A stretch of DNA of 64,000 bases. Source: Aselliscus stoliczkanus. Taxonomy: Eukaryota > Chordata > Mammalia > Chiroptera > Hipposideridae. Below, in pieces: positions 24,435-37,598 of the stretch (its first letter is position 1; each line of letters opens with the position of its first letter). The notes below the pieces were generated by a model. That model did no database searches, had not been told where the DNA came from, and was given only the letters and a program-made list of their open reading frames with translations. A program made the position numbers and the translations under genes. The DNA lies in the NCBI GenBank assembly GCA_033961575.1, contig CM066728.1, forward strand, positions 29,636,352 through 29,700,351, in the 5' to 3' direction.

Positions 24435-24847
24435 CTTTCCCCTCCTTTCTCTCTCATTGTGGTGTGTGTGGTTGACTCTGTTCCTTGCCATGTATTCTCA
24501 CAAAATGTTTAGGATCAAGCAATTACTGGTCAAGAAACAAAAGCATAACCATCCCATTCCCCAATGGATTCAGATGAAATCTGACAATAAAGTAATATAC
24601 AACTCCAAAAAGAGACACCGGAGAAGAACCAAGTTGGATTTATAAGGAATTGCACATGCGATGGCACACATATTTATACTGTTTCAAGGTCACTTGCATT
24701 TTACCATATCACTTGACAACAGCAGTACTATCTGGACAGTTGAACTTGTTTTATTGGGAAGGTGATTTTCCTCTTTGTTTCTATGCTTCTGCACTAATAG
24801 GTTGGCTCAGTAATAAATATATGAGAACTTTTGTTGGAAGAAAAAAG
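24435..24847 (+). pseudogene. RPL39: RPL39 processed pseudogene
   Basis: This is an intronless copy of the ribosomal protein L39 mRNA. The ORF at 24490-24645 is open and has the exact family length of 51 codons. It keeps motifs such as PIPQW and the RRRTKL C-terminus, but differs at about 15 residues from the highly conserved mammalian protein, including R11Q, A14V, W44R and G50D. The 3' UTR is also recognisable, with GGAATTGCACATG just after the stop and AATAAA near 24812, followed by a short degraded A-tail. The copy is flanked by a perfect 11-bp target-site duplication, ATGTAATTTTG, at 24424-24434 and 24848-24858, the hallmark of L1-mediated retroposition. With so many substitutions in a near-invariant protein, it is a dead copy whose frame survives because it is short. 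Confidence 0.95.
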
Positions 24848-24961
24848 ATGTAATTTTGAAAGGGAAAGGAGAGGCCAAGTGGAAGACAATAGCAGGGAGT
24901 TTTGATTACAGGAGCAACTCGGTGGCAATGGGCTTTGGGGCAGGAATGAAGAAGTAGGACT

Positions 24962-27060
24962 ATCCCAATCAAAATCCCAGCAAGTTGTTTTGTGGATATC
25001 GACAAACTGATTCTAAAGTTTTATGGAGAAGGCAAAAGACACAGAATAACCAAAACAATATTGAAGGAGAAGAATAGCACTACCCAATTTCAAGACTTAC
25101 TATAAAGCTATAGTAATCAAGACTACTAGTAATCAAGTGTGGTATTGGTGACAGGCTAGACAGATAGATCAATGGAACAAAATAGCCAGAAACAGACTCA
25201 AATATAGTCAAATGATCTTTTACAAAGGAATAAAGGCAATACAATGAAGCCAAGATAGTTTTTTCAACAAGCAGTGTCGGGAGGAAGAAACTACAACCAC
25301 GTGTCAAAATAATTAATCTAGACACAGACCTTATACCCCTCACAAAACTAATTCAAAATGGATCGTAGACCTAAATATAAAACACAAAACTATAAAACTC
25401 CTAGACGATCACATAGGAGAAATCTAGAAGACTTGGGTTTGAAGATGACTTCTTAGATACAGCATCATAGGCATGATCCATGAATGAAACAATGCATAAG
25501 CTGGACTTCTTTTAAATAAAAAACCTTTGGGCCGGCTGAGTGGAGCATTGGTTAAGAGCTGGCTTGAGATGCCAGCGGCCCCTGATCAGATCCCACATAT
25601 GAGGGCCAGTGACACTGCCCTCTACAGCTAACAACAGCTCCACCTGGAGCTGGGCTGTGTGAGCCCCGGCGACGGTGTAGGCTGCAGCCCCTGCTGCAGT
25701 GGGCTGCCATAGGCTACAGTGAGTGGCCGGCAGCCAGCATGAGCAGCTGGCAGCCAGCAGGAGCTGCCAATAGCCGCTGTGAGTGACCATCCAGAGGCTG
25801 GCGACCGATCTGCCTCATCCGGGAAGAGCGCAATGACGATACCAACATGGGCCAGTGACGCAACGTCCTCCACAACTAGACTGAAGAACAAAAAGACAGC
25901 AACTTGTCTGTTCCCCTCCCCCAATTCCCCAATAAAATCTTAAAAAAAAAATAAAAAAACTTTTGCTCTATGAAAGACAATGTCAGGGAATAAGAAGACA
26001 AGGCACAGACTGAGAAAAAAATGTTTGCAAGAGACACATCTGATAATGGACTTTTATTCAAAATATACAAAGAACTCTTAAAACTCAACAATATGAAAGC
26101 AAACAACCTGATTAAGAAATGGGCCAAAGACTTCAACAGATACCTCACTAAAGAAGATATAACCATATGAAATAGGCATATAAAAAGATGCTCTACATCG
26201 AATGTCATCAAGGAAATGCAAGTTAAAACAACGAGAGACTACTATTACACACCTATTAGAATGGCCAAAATCTGGAACACTGACAACAAGGATTTCTGGC
26301 AAGGATGTGATGCAACAGGAACTCTCATCTATCATTCATTATTGGTGGGAATGCAAAATGGTACAGTCACATTGGAAGATAGTCTGGCAGTTTCTTTTGA
26401 AATTAAATATATTCTTACTATGTGATCCAGCAATCATGTTCCTCAGTACTTACCTATAAGTTGAAAATGTATGCCCACAGAAAAACCTGCACACAGATGT
26501 TTACAGCAGCTTTATTATAATTGCCAAAACTTGGAAACAACCAAGATGTCCTTCAGTAGATGAATGGGTAAACCAGTGCATCAAGACAATGCTAAAAAGC
26601 AAAGAGTCATGGAGGAGCCTTAAATGCATATTACTAAGTGAAAGAAACCAACCTGACAAGGCTCCATGTTGTATGATTCCAGCTCTATGACATTCTGGAA
26701 AAAGCAAAATTGTGGAGTCAGTAAAAACATCAGTGTTTGTCAAGGGTGGGGGTGAAAGCAGGAACAGAGAGGCTTTTTAAAAGGACAGAGAAAATACTCT
26801 GTATGGCACTATCAAGATGAGTACATGTCATACATTTGTCCGGAACTATAGAATGTACACCACCAAGAGTGAACCCTAAGATAAACTGTGGACTTTGGGT
26901 TACTAAGATGTGTCAATGTAGGTTCACCAATTGTAATGTATCAGTTTGGTGGGGGATGTTGATAATGGGGAAGCTATGCATGTGTAAGGGCAGCAGTATT
27001 TGGGAAATCTCTGTTCCTTCCTCTTAATTTTGCTCTGAACCTAAAACTTGTCAAAAAAAA
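24962..27060 (+). mobile_element. L1 3' half (ORF2 end, 3' UTR) split by a SINE
   Basis: ORF2 text begins at AATCAAAATCCCAGCAAG and continues to the 3' UTR (GAACTATAGAATGTACACCA) and an A-tail at about 27055. It is interrupted by the long SINE at 25529-25950. Stops and frameshifts break every frame, so the copy is inactive. The 5' two-thirds are absent. Confidence 0.92.
25529..25950 (+). mobile_element. tRNA-derived SINE, long form, nested in L1
   Basis: Head GGGCCGGCTGAGTGGAGCAT, two internal GGCAGCCAGC-type units, AATAAAATCTT and A-tail. It landed in the L1 segment that reads AAAAACCTTTG / AAAAAACTTTTG on its two sides, so it is younger than the L1. Confidence 0.95.
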
Positions 27061-27759
27061 AAAATTCAAAAATGGGAGAGAGGTGTGATTTGGGAAATCA
27101 TCAGAGCGTACCATTCCTTCTAGCTGAAAAGATGAGATAGGGAAGTAAATTAATTAACAAATTTTGGGAATGTTTCTTAAGCATGGCAAGGAATAATTTC
27201 AAAAGACTGATATATTCTGGAAGCACATAAAACAAAAGATGTGTGCAGGGAAAAAATGTTTCCCATATTAGATTATAAATAAAGCTTCTCAGAAACTATC
27301 CTTACACTCACTCATGAGTGTGTTACAGAATAATTGATAAGCAGAACATAAAATTTTGCAGCCAAAGAAACTGATAGCTTCTTTTTTGGCTCAGACAACT
27401 TAGCAAGTGCCCTCGAAGCAATCTATATCTATGTAAGAGTTACCTGAGTGGCTCTTTTAATGTCGCAATATAAGCTGAGGCTATTTCTGCCTGAAGATGG
27501 GGAAATGAAGCTGAGTCACACACCAGTTTTTAACTAAATTTTGTTCACCAGTGTTTTAACTAAATAACAAAACATACATATTTAAAAACAGCAAAATTTT
27601 GTCAGTAACATCCACCTTAGGAAAGGAACACAATCTCATGAAATAAACCAGAGAAAATGACTGCCAACTACACAAGTGGAAGATTTTGTCGAGGCTTAAT
27701 GTGGCTGTACTTGCATCTCCCAGAAGCAATCCTTGAAAATTAAAAACAAATAAGAAAAG
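27061..27759. other. Intergenic, no feature recognised
   Basis: AT-rich sequence without recognisable genes or young repeats. Confidence 0.4.
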
Positions 27760-27868
27760 GGGCCAGCTGAGTGGTGCGGTGCTTAAGCGCTGGCTTCCCA
27801 GGTTTGGGTCCCACATATGAGGGCCAGTGACACTGTCCTCAAAAAAAATAAAAAATAAATAAAAATAA
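27760..27868 (+). mobile_element. tRNA-derived SINE, short form
   Basis: GGGGCCAGCTGAGTGGTGCG head, with a small internal deletion before the B-box region, a terminal hairpin ending TGTCCTC and an AAAT-rich tail. Flanking AAATAAGA-type repeats are a probable target duplication. Confidence 0.9.
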
Positions 27869-29171
<1,303 letters not shown>

Positions 29172-29493
29172 AGGAGAGGGCGCTCCAGTTTGTAAATGGT
29201 GCTTTAATTAAAGTACACATATCTGAATTAATAATGATTTTTCAATAAATAGGGTCTTGTGCTTTCTGAATCTCAAAATCTGGAGGTAGTTTACAAACAA
29301 AACTTTTTTGCTATACATGAAACAGTCAATTTCATTTTATACATTTCTGATAAAAGTCATTTCTTTTTCAAAAATGAAATTTAAGAAACGATTATATTTT
29401 TGCATGTTTCTAACTTTCTATTATAGATAATGAAGTTTAGTAGTGTCTAACTTGGTACATTTGTTTCCTTAATATTCTTCCTAGAAAGTTTTT

Positions 29494-29919
29494 TTTTAAA
29501 GATTTTATTGGGGAGTTGGGGGAGGGGAACAGCATCATCGTGGAATCAGGAAAGGGGAACAGACAAATTGCTGTCTTTTTGTTTTTCAGTCTAGTTGCGG
29601 AGGACGTTGCTTCACTGGCCCATGTTGGTATTGTCATTGCGCTTTTCCCGGATGAGGCAGATGGGTCACTGGCCTCTGGATGGTCGTTCACCGCAGCTAT
29701 TGGCAGCCCACACCGGCTGCTGGCCACTCACTGTAGCCTATGGCAGCCCACTGCAGCAGGGGCTGCAGCCGCGCCGTCCCGGGGCTCGCACAGCCCAGCT
29801 CCAGGTGGAACTGTTGTTAGCTGTAGAGGGCAGTGTCACTGGCCCTCATATGTGGGATCCAAACCGGGGCCACTAGCTTCCCAAGCCAGCTCTTAACCAA
29901 TGTGCCACTCGGCCGACCC
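29494..29919 (-). mobile_element. tRNA-derived SINE, long form
   Basis: A full minus-strand copy from AAAGATTTTATTGGGG to the GGTCGGCCGAGTGG head, with only one internal GGCTGC unit. Perfect 14-bp duplication CCTAGAAAGTTTTT at 29480-29493 and 29920-29933. Confidence 0.97.
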
Positions 29920-29933
29920 CCTAGAAAGTTTTT

Positions 29934-32067
29934 CTCCTGGAAAAGAAGGGGGATAAGATTTTGAAAATTTCCCATGGAAATGTAGTAATGGAGATGGGGT
30001 GCTGATTAACAGGGTTAGATGACTAAGGATGTGGTGTTCCATTAATGTAATCAAAATAGGGAGAAAATAGTAGGACAAGTCATTTGGTGTAGGTAAGAGT
30101 AGGACTGATTTTAGCATTGAAATTTGAAGTAATCATAGGATATCTATAGTAGAAGATAGTTGGACAGATGGGATTGGAGCTTAGGAATGATTACAGAGCA
30201 GTAGAAAACTAAGAGATATCCATTAAGTGTCAAGAGTTTACCCTCAGGGAGGTGGTTTTCAAGGGAGAGAGAATGAAGAAAGCAAGGAGTGGAGAACCAA
30301 GAACTAAATATTACGACAGCCCAAAAGGATAATAGTAGTCAGTGGTCAACTCCTCCTATGTAGTCAGGTGGATGGGAGGGGCATTGGAGAATATTAGGAG
30401 GGGCTTTAAAAGGTATTTTTCTTGGAAAAAAAGAAAAAGCAATAACTATGCTGCTCAGAGTGTAAAGAATTCCAGTCCTTGGATTTAGGATTTAGGAGAA
30501 CTTTGGTGTCTTTCAGGAATTCATGAAAAGGACATAAGGAACTTTTGCTGGCAGCAAATCTGTAAATTGCCTTTGCTTCAGTGCTTATTCATTGTCCTTT
30601 TCTCAAGCTGGGTCCTGAAAGAGGATAACTATGAAGAAAATTACAAGGCCCTGAAGATTTAGCCCACCACAAGGGACTCAATCCTCTAGCCAAGCCTAGA
30701 ATCTGACTTAGACACAGAGCTTTTGAATAGGTGAAGACAGAATAGCTTTCTTTTTCTTTCCTTCCTGTTTTATTTTTTCTTTCCTTGTCTTTTTCCTTCC
30801 ATACTTTTTTTTTAAAAAATCTTTTTTGTTTTTTTGTTTGTTAGGGATTAATAAGCTTTTAAATTTCCCCAGTATCTATAAGACTTTGATAGGGAGAGGC
30901 ACTGACTAGAGAATACCTAGACTACCTTTGATAAAAGTGAAATGGTTTCCTAGGCTTCAGTCAGAGAATAAATTCTTCCTAGAATAAATTTTGGACCACA
31001 TTCCTGAAGAGTCTAATTAGTTTGCTTCTCCGACCTTGATTGCTACCTTTAAAAGAGGCTTTAAAGCCTGTTCCGTCTTCTAAACTTGCCAAGTCCTGCT
31101 GAGTCAGCCTCCTCAGCAGCCTTGCCCTGCCCAGCCCAGCCCTCATGCTGTCTGACCGCACTGCTTAGCTAACTCCATTTATGTTATACCCTGTTGCTAT
31201 TCCTTCCTCCTTTGGAAAGGCCCATCAAAGAGCTAGCTCCTTACACAGATGGAAAGACTTTAAAGATTTTTGATAGAGTAAAGATGGAAAGACATTAAAG
31301 ATTTTCGATAGAGTAAAGACCATGGATTTAAGGAATCAAGGGTGGAGGGTTTGGACTGGGAAATATTAAGTGTAGAATTAGAGACCTTTGGCTAAAGAGG
31401 GTGGCGTAAGAAAGGTATTTATACCTTATACCATAGTATTTATCCTTTCTGCAAAAGAGGTTGCAAATCCTCTTCAAAGGGGAATGTGAATTATATAATT
31501 ATTTAGTATGTCTCAATAAAGCTGTTTATAAAAAGGCGTGCATGTAAGAGATGGGGTAGGATTAGAAAAGTATTGAGTTGAAGTCACATTTATATTAGCA
31601 TGCCAGTTCCTAATTATAGGTCCCTTAATGATGTTTCCGTACATGAGTAGAGTGATCACAATTATCTGTATGTTCCTCTCCTCCTTTCTCATTGAAATAG
31701 TGGATTGCTCCAAAGGTTCCACAGAACCTGTTCAGTTTTCCAGCAGTCATTCTAGGAAAGGAGCAAATGGACCATAGCCATATGTTCCCTAAACAACGAA
31801 TACAAACATGATATAATAAATATTTTAATGCATAAATAATATTTATGTATAATGTTTTATGCTTTATATATAGACTATGCAACTAACAGTGGCTTAAATA
31901 ATAAAGATATATAATTGTGTCATACAACAAAGATAGTTCCAGGATGGTGCAAGCAACACAATGTGGGCTTTCTCCTGATGGGCACACATTAGCAGCTTCA
32001 AATTTTTCCATACCACAAAATATACAAGAAAGCAGGAAGGACAAGGAAGGAAAAGGCATTCTCTTCA
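29934..32067. other. Intergenic, mostly unrecognised
   Basis: No gene seen. It includes a tandem duplication of about 36 bp (31247-31319) and T-rich runs near 30745-30840. Some parts may be old LTR or DNA-transposon sequence that I cannot name. Confidence 0.4.
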
Positions 32068-32068
32068 C

Positions 32069-32130
32069 TTTTCTTTTCTTTTCTTTTCTTTTCTTTTCTT
32101 TTCTTTTCTTTTCTTTTCTTTTCTTTTTTT
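32069..32130. repeat. (TTTTC)n microsatellite
   Basis: About twelve TTTTC units ending in a T-run. Confidence 0.98.
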
Positions 32131-32566
32131 AACTAGGGAGGAAAATCTTTTTTTGGAAGCTACCAAGCAAGCAAACTTGCTATTATATCTCAATGGCTCC
32201 AAATGGGTCACATTACAAACCCCTGGCTTCATGGGAGGCTTCGGAAATTAATAACTGGCTTCATAGCGTTAGAGAAACAAGTGCAGGAAAAGGAGACTGA
32301 AAATAGCTTTTGGGCGGGCAACCAACCTGTCTGCTACATAATTCACTGGAAAAAAGGATAATACGAAAAAATAACAACCAAAAAATATTTGCTTGAGGAA
32401 CTTCTGATATGAGCAGATTTCATTTAAACTAAGGTAAAGCTTAAAAATTGAGGACTAAGATTTGAGGGGAAAAAAAAGCTTACTTGAATAGCAAACAAAA
32501 CTTCAAAAACCCAAAACATGAGCATATAAAAATATGTTATGAAAATAAATCTGATTAAGATATCTC

Positions 32567-32676
32567 GGTGGTTAAGCGCTGGCCTCGGAAGCCAGCGGCC
32601 CCAATTTGGTCCCACATGTGAGGGCCAATGACACTGCCCTCAAACAAACAAACAAAAAAAAACAACAACAACAAAA
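32567..32676 (+). mobile_element. 5'-truncated short-form SINE
   Basis: It starts in the middle of the head at GGTGGTTAAGCGCTGG and ends with the hairpin and a (CAAA)n/(CAA)n tail. Exact duplication AAGATATCTC at 32557-32566 and 32677-32686 shows that the 5' truncation occurred at insertion. Confidence 0.94.
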
Positions 32677-33039
32677 AAGATATCTCTGTGTTTTGAATTC
32701 CACAGAGTTCGGAGGAATATAGATTTCTCATAGTACTAGCTGTTCCTGGAATTTGCTTGTATCACCTCCAGAGTAGAGGCCTAGGGGCCAAGAGCCTGGG
32801 TATTTCCATCTCAAACAAGTTAGCACGGAGTGTTTCTGACTACTCCTAATACTACTACGAATAATTGAATTCACTTTTCTTTCCATCTTAATTTTCAGTT
32901 GGGTCATGTTTAACATCTCTGTACCTCTCAGATCCTAAATATGGTACTAGAGGATGAAGAAAAGCGCTGATATGTGGAGAAATGTAATCTAATTCTCAGA
33001 CCTACCATCCTTGCAAAAGTCTAAAACTTAGAAAAACAG

Positions 33040-33162
33040 GGCCGGCCAAGTGGCGCGGTGGTTAAGCGCTGACCTGAGAAGCCAGCAGCCCCGGTTCGGT
33101 CCCACATATGAGGGCCAGTTACACTGCCCTTAAAAAACAAACAAACAAACAAACAAAAAAAG
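33040..33162 (+). mobile_element. tRNA-derived SINE, short form
   Basis: A complete head (GGGCCGGCCAAGTGGCGCGG), hairpin end and (CAAA)n tail, flanked by AGAAAAACA on both sides. Confidence 0.94.
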
Positions 33163-33629
33163 AAAAACAACTTTTTCCTTTGGACTGTGACCAAGTTGTG
33201 TGTTGTGAAGGTGTACTCCTAATTGGTAACTTCTAAACTCAAAGACTATCTTTTATGTTTTTTTATTATACAGAATGAGAAAAGAAATCACACTGGCTTA
33301 ATATTCAATGTTATTAATAAATGGAGATATTGTATATACATTCTAGTTTTAACAACTTTAACTACACTGACCCTTGGATTTTTACTTTTAAGAAAGGAAA
33401 TACATAGCTGATTTAAAAAGAGTACTATATGCACTATTGTGAGAGTCTATAGTATAGAAAAAAGAGGTTATTTAGAAATTAAAAATTTAAGCTTCAATTT
33501 CTGTGACCTTTCCACATATCATGGCTGAGTCCTTCTAAGGATAAATAAAAACAAAAACAAAAAAACCCAAATTCTGCTTATTATTGAGAATATTCTTTCC
33601 AAAGATTGTGCACAAAAGATATTAAAGAA

Positions 33630-34198
33630 GAAAGTAGATCCATGATTAAGAGTCTATAGGGACCCACTCCGAACCCCAGAGTTGGTATGAAGATTATAAA
33701 CTGAAGACATTTGAGATTCAACAGATGCAGAAAAAAACCACCTAGGAGCTTCCCTTATTAAAAGCAGGGAAATGAGGTTCCCATAAATTTCCTCTTCTGG
33801 CAGCTCTTATTCCCAGGAAGGAAGCCAAGAGTAAACCAACCATAAATCCCCTCTTTGAGAAGTTTTATAGCCTTGAAGAAGAGAGACCACCAGTATCTGC
33901 GTAGACAAACATATCATAAACTTTTTATCTCTTCTTTGTTCTCCTAAAACCCATTTGTGTCTCTTACAGAAATTTATTTGTTCTTTCCATAGAAGACTTC
34001 TCTCCTTTCCCTTGCTAAATTAGGTATATAACCCTCTTACTTAAACTGTTTAATGAGCTACTACTTTTGTTAGTTCTCTTATGCATACAAATAAACCATT
34101 TTTCTCCTGTTAATCTGCCTTTTGTCAATTTAATTTTCAGGCCTACAATTACTATGGATGAGAGGATAGAGGAAAAGGTTTTGTTTTCCTCCCCACAA
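33630..34198 (+). mobile_element. Probable ERVL-type LTR
   Basis: AAATAAACC at about 34090 followed by TTTTTCTCCTGTTAATCTGC and TTTGTCAATTTAATTTTCAG, then AGAGGATAGAGGAAAAG, matches the R/U5 end of mammalian ERVL LTRs. The end CCCCACA near 34198 fits a CA terminus. The 5' boundary is uncertain and no internal region follows. Confidence 0.6.
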
Positions 34199-34380
34199 GT
34201 CTGCTGGTTTTCAAGAGTGGTGCTATTAGCATTTTTGGTGGGACAGTTCTTCATTGCATGGACTATCCCATAATTTCAGAACATTAAGTGTCCCTGGCCC
34301 CTGCCAGTAGTACTCACGCACCCCACTCCCCTCATCTCATAAAGTGTTAACCAAAAATACCCTACATGTATCCTAAATAA

Positions 34381-34892
34381 GGTTGTCAGATAACATACAG
34401 AAAGCCCAGTTCAATTTAGATTTCAGATTATTTCAGAAAAATTTGTTGTATAAGCATGTTCCAAATATTACATGGGACATACTTATACTAAAAAACAATT
34501 TTGTTGTTTGCCTGAAATTCCAATTTAACTGGACTTCCTGTATTTTTTTAATACACTTTATTTTTTAGGAACAATTTTAGGTACATAGCAAAACACGAGG
34601 AAGGTACAGAGATTTCCCATACACCTCTTACTCCCACACATACATATCTTCCCCCATAATCAATACCTCTGACTAGAAAGGTACATTTCTTGCAATTTAT
34701 GCACCTACACTGACACATCATTATCATCCCAAAACCATAGTTTGCATTAGGGTTCACTCTTGGTGTTGTACACTTGATGGGTTTGGATAAATCTGTAATG
34801 ACATGTATCAACTATTGCAGTATCATATTGCCCTAAAAATCCTCTTGTGCTCCAGTTTCCTGTATATTTATAGGCCAAATCTGGCAACCCTA
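34381..34892. mobile_element. Palindromic MER53-like DNA transposon split by an L1
   Basis: The left part (34381-34546) runs from GGTTGTCAGATAACATACAG through an inverted middle (AAGCATGTTCCAAATATTAC / GGGACATACTTATACTAAAA) to CTGGACTTCCTGTAT. The right end (34857-34892) is TATAGGCCAAATCTGGCAACCC, the inverse of the left terminus. The middle 34546-34856 is an inserted L1 fragment. MER53 is my best name for the host. Confidence 0.7.
34547..34856 (-). mobile_element. L1 3'-UTR fragment nested in MER53-like element
   Basis: Its minus strand matches the 3' end of the L1 at 26800-27020 (GTACACCACCAAGAGTGAAC region). Duplicated TTCCTGTAT at 34535-34543 and 34857-34865 marks its target site. Confidence 0.8.
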
Positions 34893-34996
34893 ACCCAAAA
34901 GCTCCCTAAAGAGGTGGTACCACCCCTCATGAAAACTACCTCCTCTTAAAAAGAGCCTTGCCAACTTGTTGAACATTTTAGAGTTCAAATACTGCT

Positions 34997-35032
34997 ATCA
35001 TTCATTCATTCATTCATTCATTCATTCATTCA
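34997..35032. repeat. (ATTC)n microsatellite
   Basis: About eight ATTC units followed by AGCAGATACTCATTTGCA. This is the common expansion at an inverted L2 3' end. Confidence 0.9.
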
Positions 35033-35139
35033 GCAGATACTCATTTGCAACATTTAAAAATGTTCAGTAGATTTCTATGCTTCTCTAGATGCTGTAAAAC
35101 ACAAAAATAAATCAGATATAACCCCCAATCTCCAGGGAC

Positions 35140-35920
35140 CATTGAATGCTGGCTCCCTCAAATCACTTAAACAACTTGTTGATCAAACAAAGCTGAGTTT
35201 ATTGTTTACTGCAGAAAGAGAGAACACTTTGGCAACAGAGTCCAAATAATGTCTCAGAAAGAGAAAGGCAAAATTTGAATATTTATGGAGATTTTGAAGT
35301 TTGATTAAGGGAGGACTTTTAACTCCTGGGGAGAGGGGTGTTGTTAAGTAGGACTGGATATGGATCATTATATGGATGACATGGATGTTAGAGTTTAGAA
35401 TTGGTGGACACAGCAAGGTGAGAATTTGGTGTCGAGCATTGGGATGTGAACTGTTGTTTGATACCTTCTGTTGAAAAGTTGATGGTCCTCCCAGGAAATT
35501 TCAACTGTTTGACATTTTCCTTTAGATGAAAATAGTCAATGCTTGTTTTTTTGCCTTATCCTGGAAAAATCAACGGTTATCCTGGACAGTTATGTCCAGA
35601 ATTTTACTGAGGCATACTTTTGTGTTCTGAAGATGATCTAAGCCCTAAGTCTGAGCCTGTCTCTCTACTTAACTGTTTTAGCTCAGAAAGGCCCTAAGTT
35701 CCCCCAAAGAATTTATAATTCTATCAATGTAAAGTTCATTAGCTAGTTCATGATTTGTAAATCCTTTACTTCTGACAGACGATAGGCTGTTCAAAGACTT
35801 GCCATGCTAGTAACAAGACACAATTAAGAAGATTCCTGGGTGATACTGGCTTTTTTCAAGCTGTGGACCCCAGCTCTCCTGAAATAGCAATGTCTTTCAA
35901 CAGTGTCTGTTAAAAGCAAC

Positions 35921-35979
<59 letters not shown>

Positions 35980-36390
35980 CAGCTATATGACCTAACTAAG
36001 TCAGTCCTTGGAAAGGAACCTCTTCTTTGGGAACCTAAACATGAACAGGCCTTTTGTGAGTCACAATGAGCCCCTTCCAACAGCCTCTCACTAGATTTTG
36101 TCTCACAGCAGCAGTCACATCAGCTAAACTAGTAGACACCAGCAACTAGTGTTGGGGGCCCCCTTTAAATGTGATGTTCCTTCATGCTGTACAATCTTTG
36201 ATTTTCATGGAAAACACACCACATTTCTTAACAAATAAGCTTATCTCCTATGAAATCCTATTACCTTCCCTGTTAACTGTTTCTGGTCATTGTTATATCA
36301 TACTTAAATCCTGTTCTATTACCTGAAGAAGAGGAAACCTGTAACTCTCTAGCCTCTGCTTGTGAATCTGTGTTCTGAATAGATATGTTA
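35140..36390 (-). mobile_element. Possible solo LTR (minus strand)
   Basis: On the minus strand a polyadenylation signal lies in AACAATAAACTCAGC (about 35192-35206), followed by a U5-like stretch down to about 35140. The sequence upstream to about 36390 is U3-like, and no coding region is seen. It contains (AC)n at 35923-35978. Family and limits are uncertain. Confidence 0.4.
35923..35978. repeat. (AC)n microsatellite
   Basis: Twenty-eight uninterrupted AC units. Confidence 0.98.
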
Positions 36391-36401
36391 GAAATCCCTT
36401 T

Positions 36402-37152
36402 GTTGTTTTCAATTTTATATCCCACATATCAGTGCAATCATATAGTTCTCAACTTTTTCTGTCTGACTTATTTTGCTTAGCATGATAATCTCAAGATCCA
36501 TCCATGTTGTCACAAATGACACTATTTCATCTTTTCTTGTGGCAGAGTAGAATTCCATTGTATATGGATAACACATCTTTATCCAATCATCTATTGAAGA
36601 ACACTTTGGTTGTTTCCATGTCTTGGCCACTGTAAACAATGCTGCAATGAACATGGGAACACATCTATCTTTAGGGATAAATGTTTCCAGATATTTTTGG
36701 ATAGATACCCAAGAGAGGGATTGCTGGGTCATATGGTAATTATATTCTTAATGTTTTGAGGAACCTCCACACTGCCTTCCATAGTGGCTGCACCAATCTG
36801 CATTCCCACCAACAGTGTATGAGGGTTCCTTTTTCTCCAAAACTTCTCCAACACTTGTTATTATTTGTCTTGTTGATGGTAGCCATTCTAATTGAAACAA
36901 GACAAACAAATAAAGAAACAAAAACTCATAGACACAGGGAATAGTTTAGTGATTACCAAAGGTAACGGGGGAGGGGGAATAGTAGATGAGAGTAAAAGAG
37001 ATCAAATATATAGTGATAGAAGGAGAACTGGCTTTGGGTGGTGAACACACAATGTGATATACAGATGGTGTCTTACAGAATTTTACACCTGAAACCTTTG
37101 TAACTTTACTAACCATTGTGAGCCCAATAAACTGTAATTTAAAAAAAAGAAA
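36402..37152. mobile_element. L1 copy with 5' inversion (twin priming)
   Basis: The segment 36402-36890 is L1 ORF2 C-terminal sequence on the minus strand (ending in ALICGI). The segment 36891-37152 is the immediately following L1 3' UTR on the plus strand, ending GAGCCCAATAAACTGTAATT and an A-tail. Together they make one continuous 3' piece of a single L1 whose 5' part has been inverted. Confidence 0.85.
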
Positions 37153-37566
37153 TCAGGCTAGCCGAGTGGCGCATTGGTTAGGAGCTGGTTTTGGGATGCC
37201 AGTGGCCCTGGTTCGGATCCCACATATGAGGACCAGTGACACTGCCCTCTACAGCTAACAACAGCTCCACCTGGAGCTGAGCTGTGCGAGCCCCAGCAAT
37301 GGTGTAGGCTGCAGTCCCTGCTGAAGTGGGCTGCCATAGGCTACAGTGGTGGCCGGCAGCCAGCGTGAGCTGCCAAAAGCCATGGTGAGTGACCAACCAG
37401 AGGCCTGCGACCGATCTGCCTCATCCAGGAAGAACACAATAACGATACCAACATGGGCCAGTGAAGCGACGTCCTCCGCAGCTAGACTGAAGAAAGGGGA
37501 ACAGCAACTTGTCTGTTTCCCTTCCTGGATTCCCCAACGCTGTTCCCCTGCCCCAATTCCCCAATA

Positions 37567-37590
<24 letters not shown>
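37153..37590 (+). mobile_element. tRNA-derived SINE, long form, at L1 tail
   Basis: It starts GGCTAGCCGAGTGGCGCATT, has a single internal unit, and ends AATAAAATCTT followed by about 25 As. It inserted into the A-tail of the twin-primed L1; AAAAGAAATC appears on both sides. Confidence 0.93.

Positions 37591-37598
<8 letters not shown>

Noticed and set aside
34997..35032. CRISPR-like array
   Set aside because: The direct repeats here and elsewhere are simple microsatellites without unique spacers, and the DNA is mammalian.
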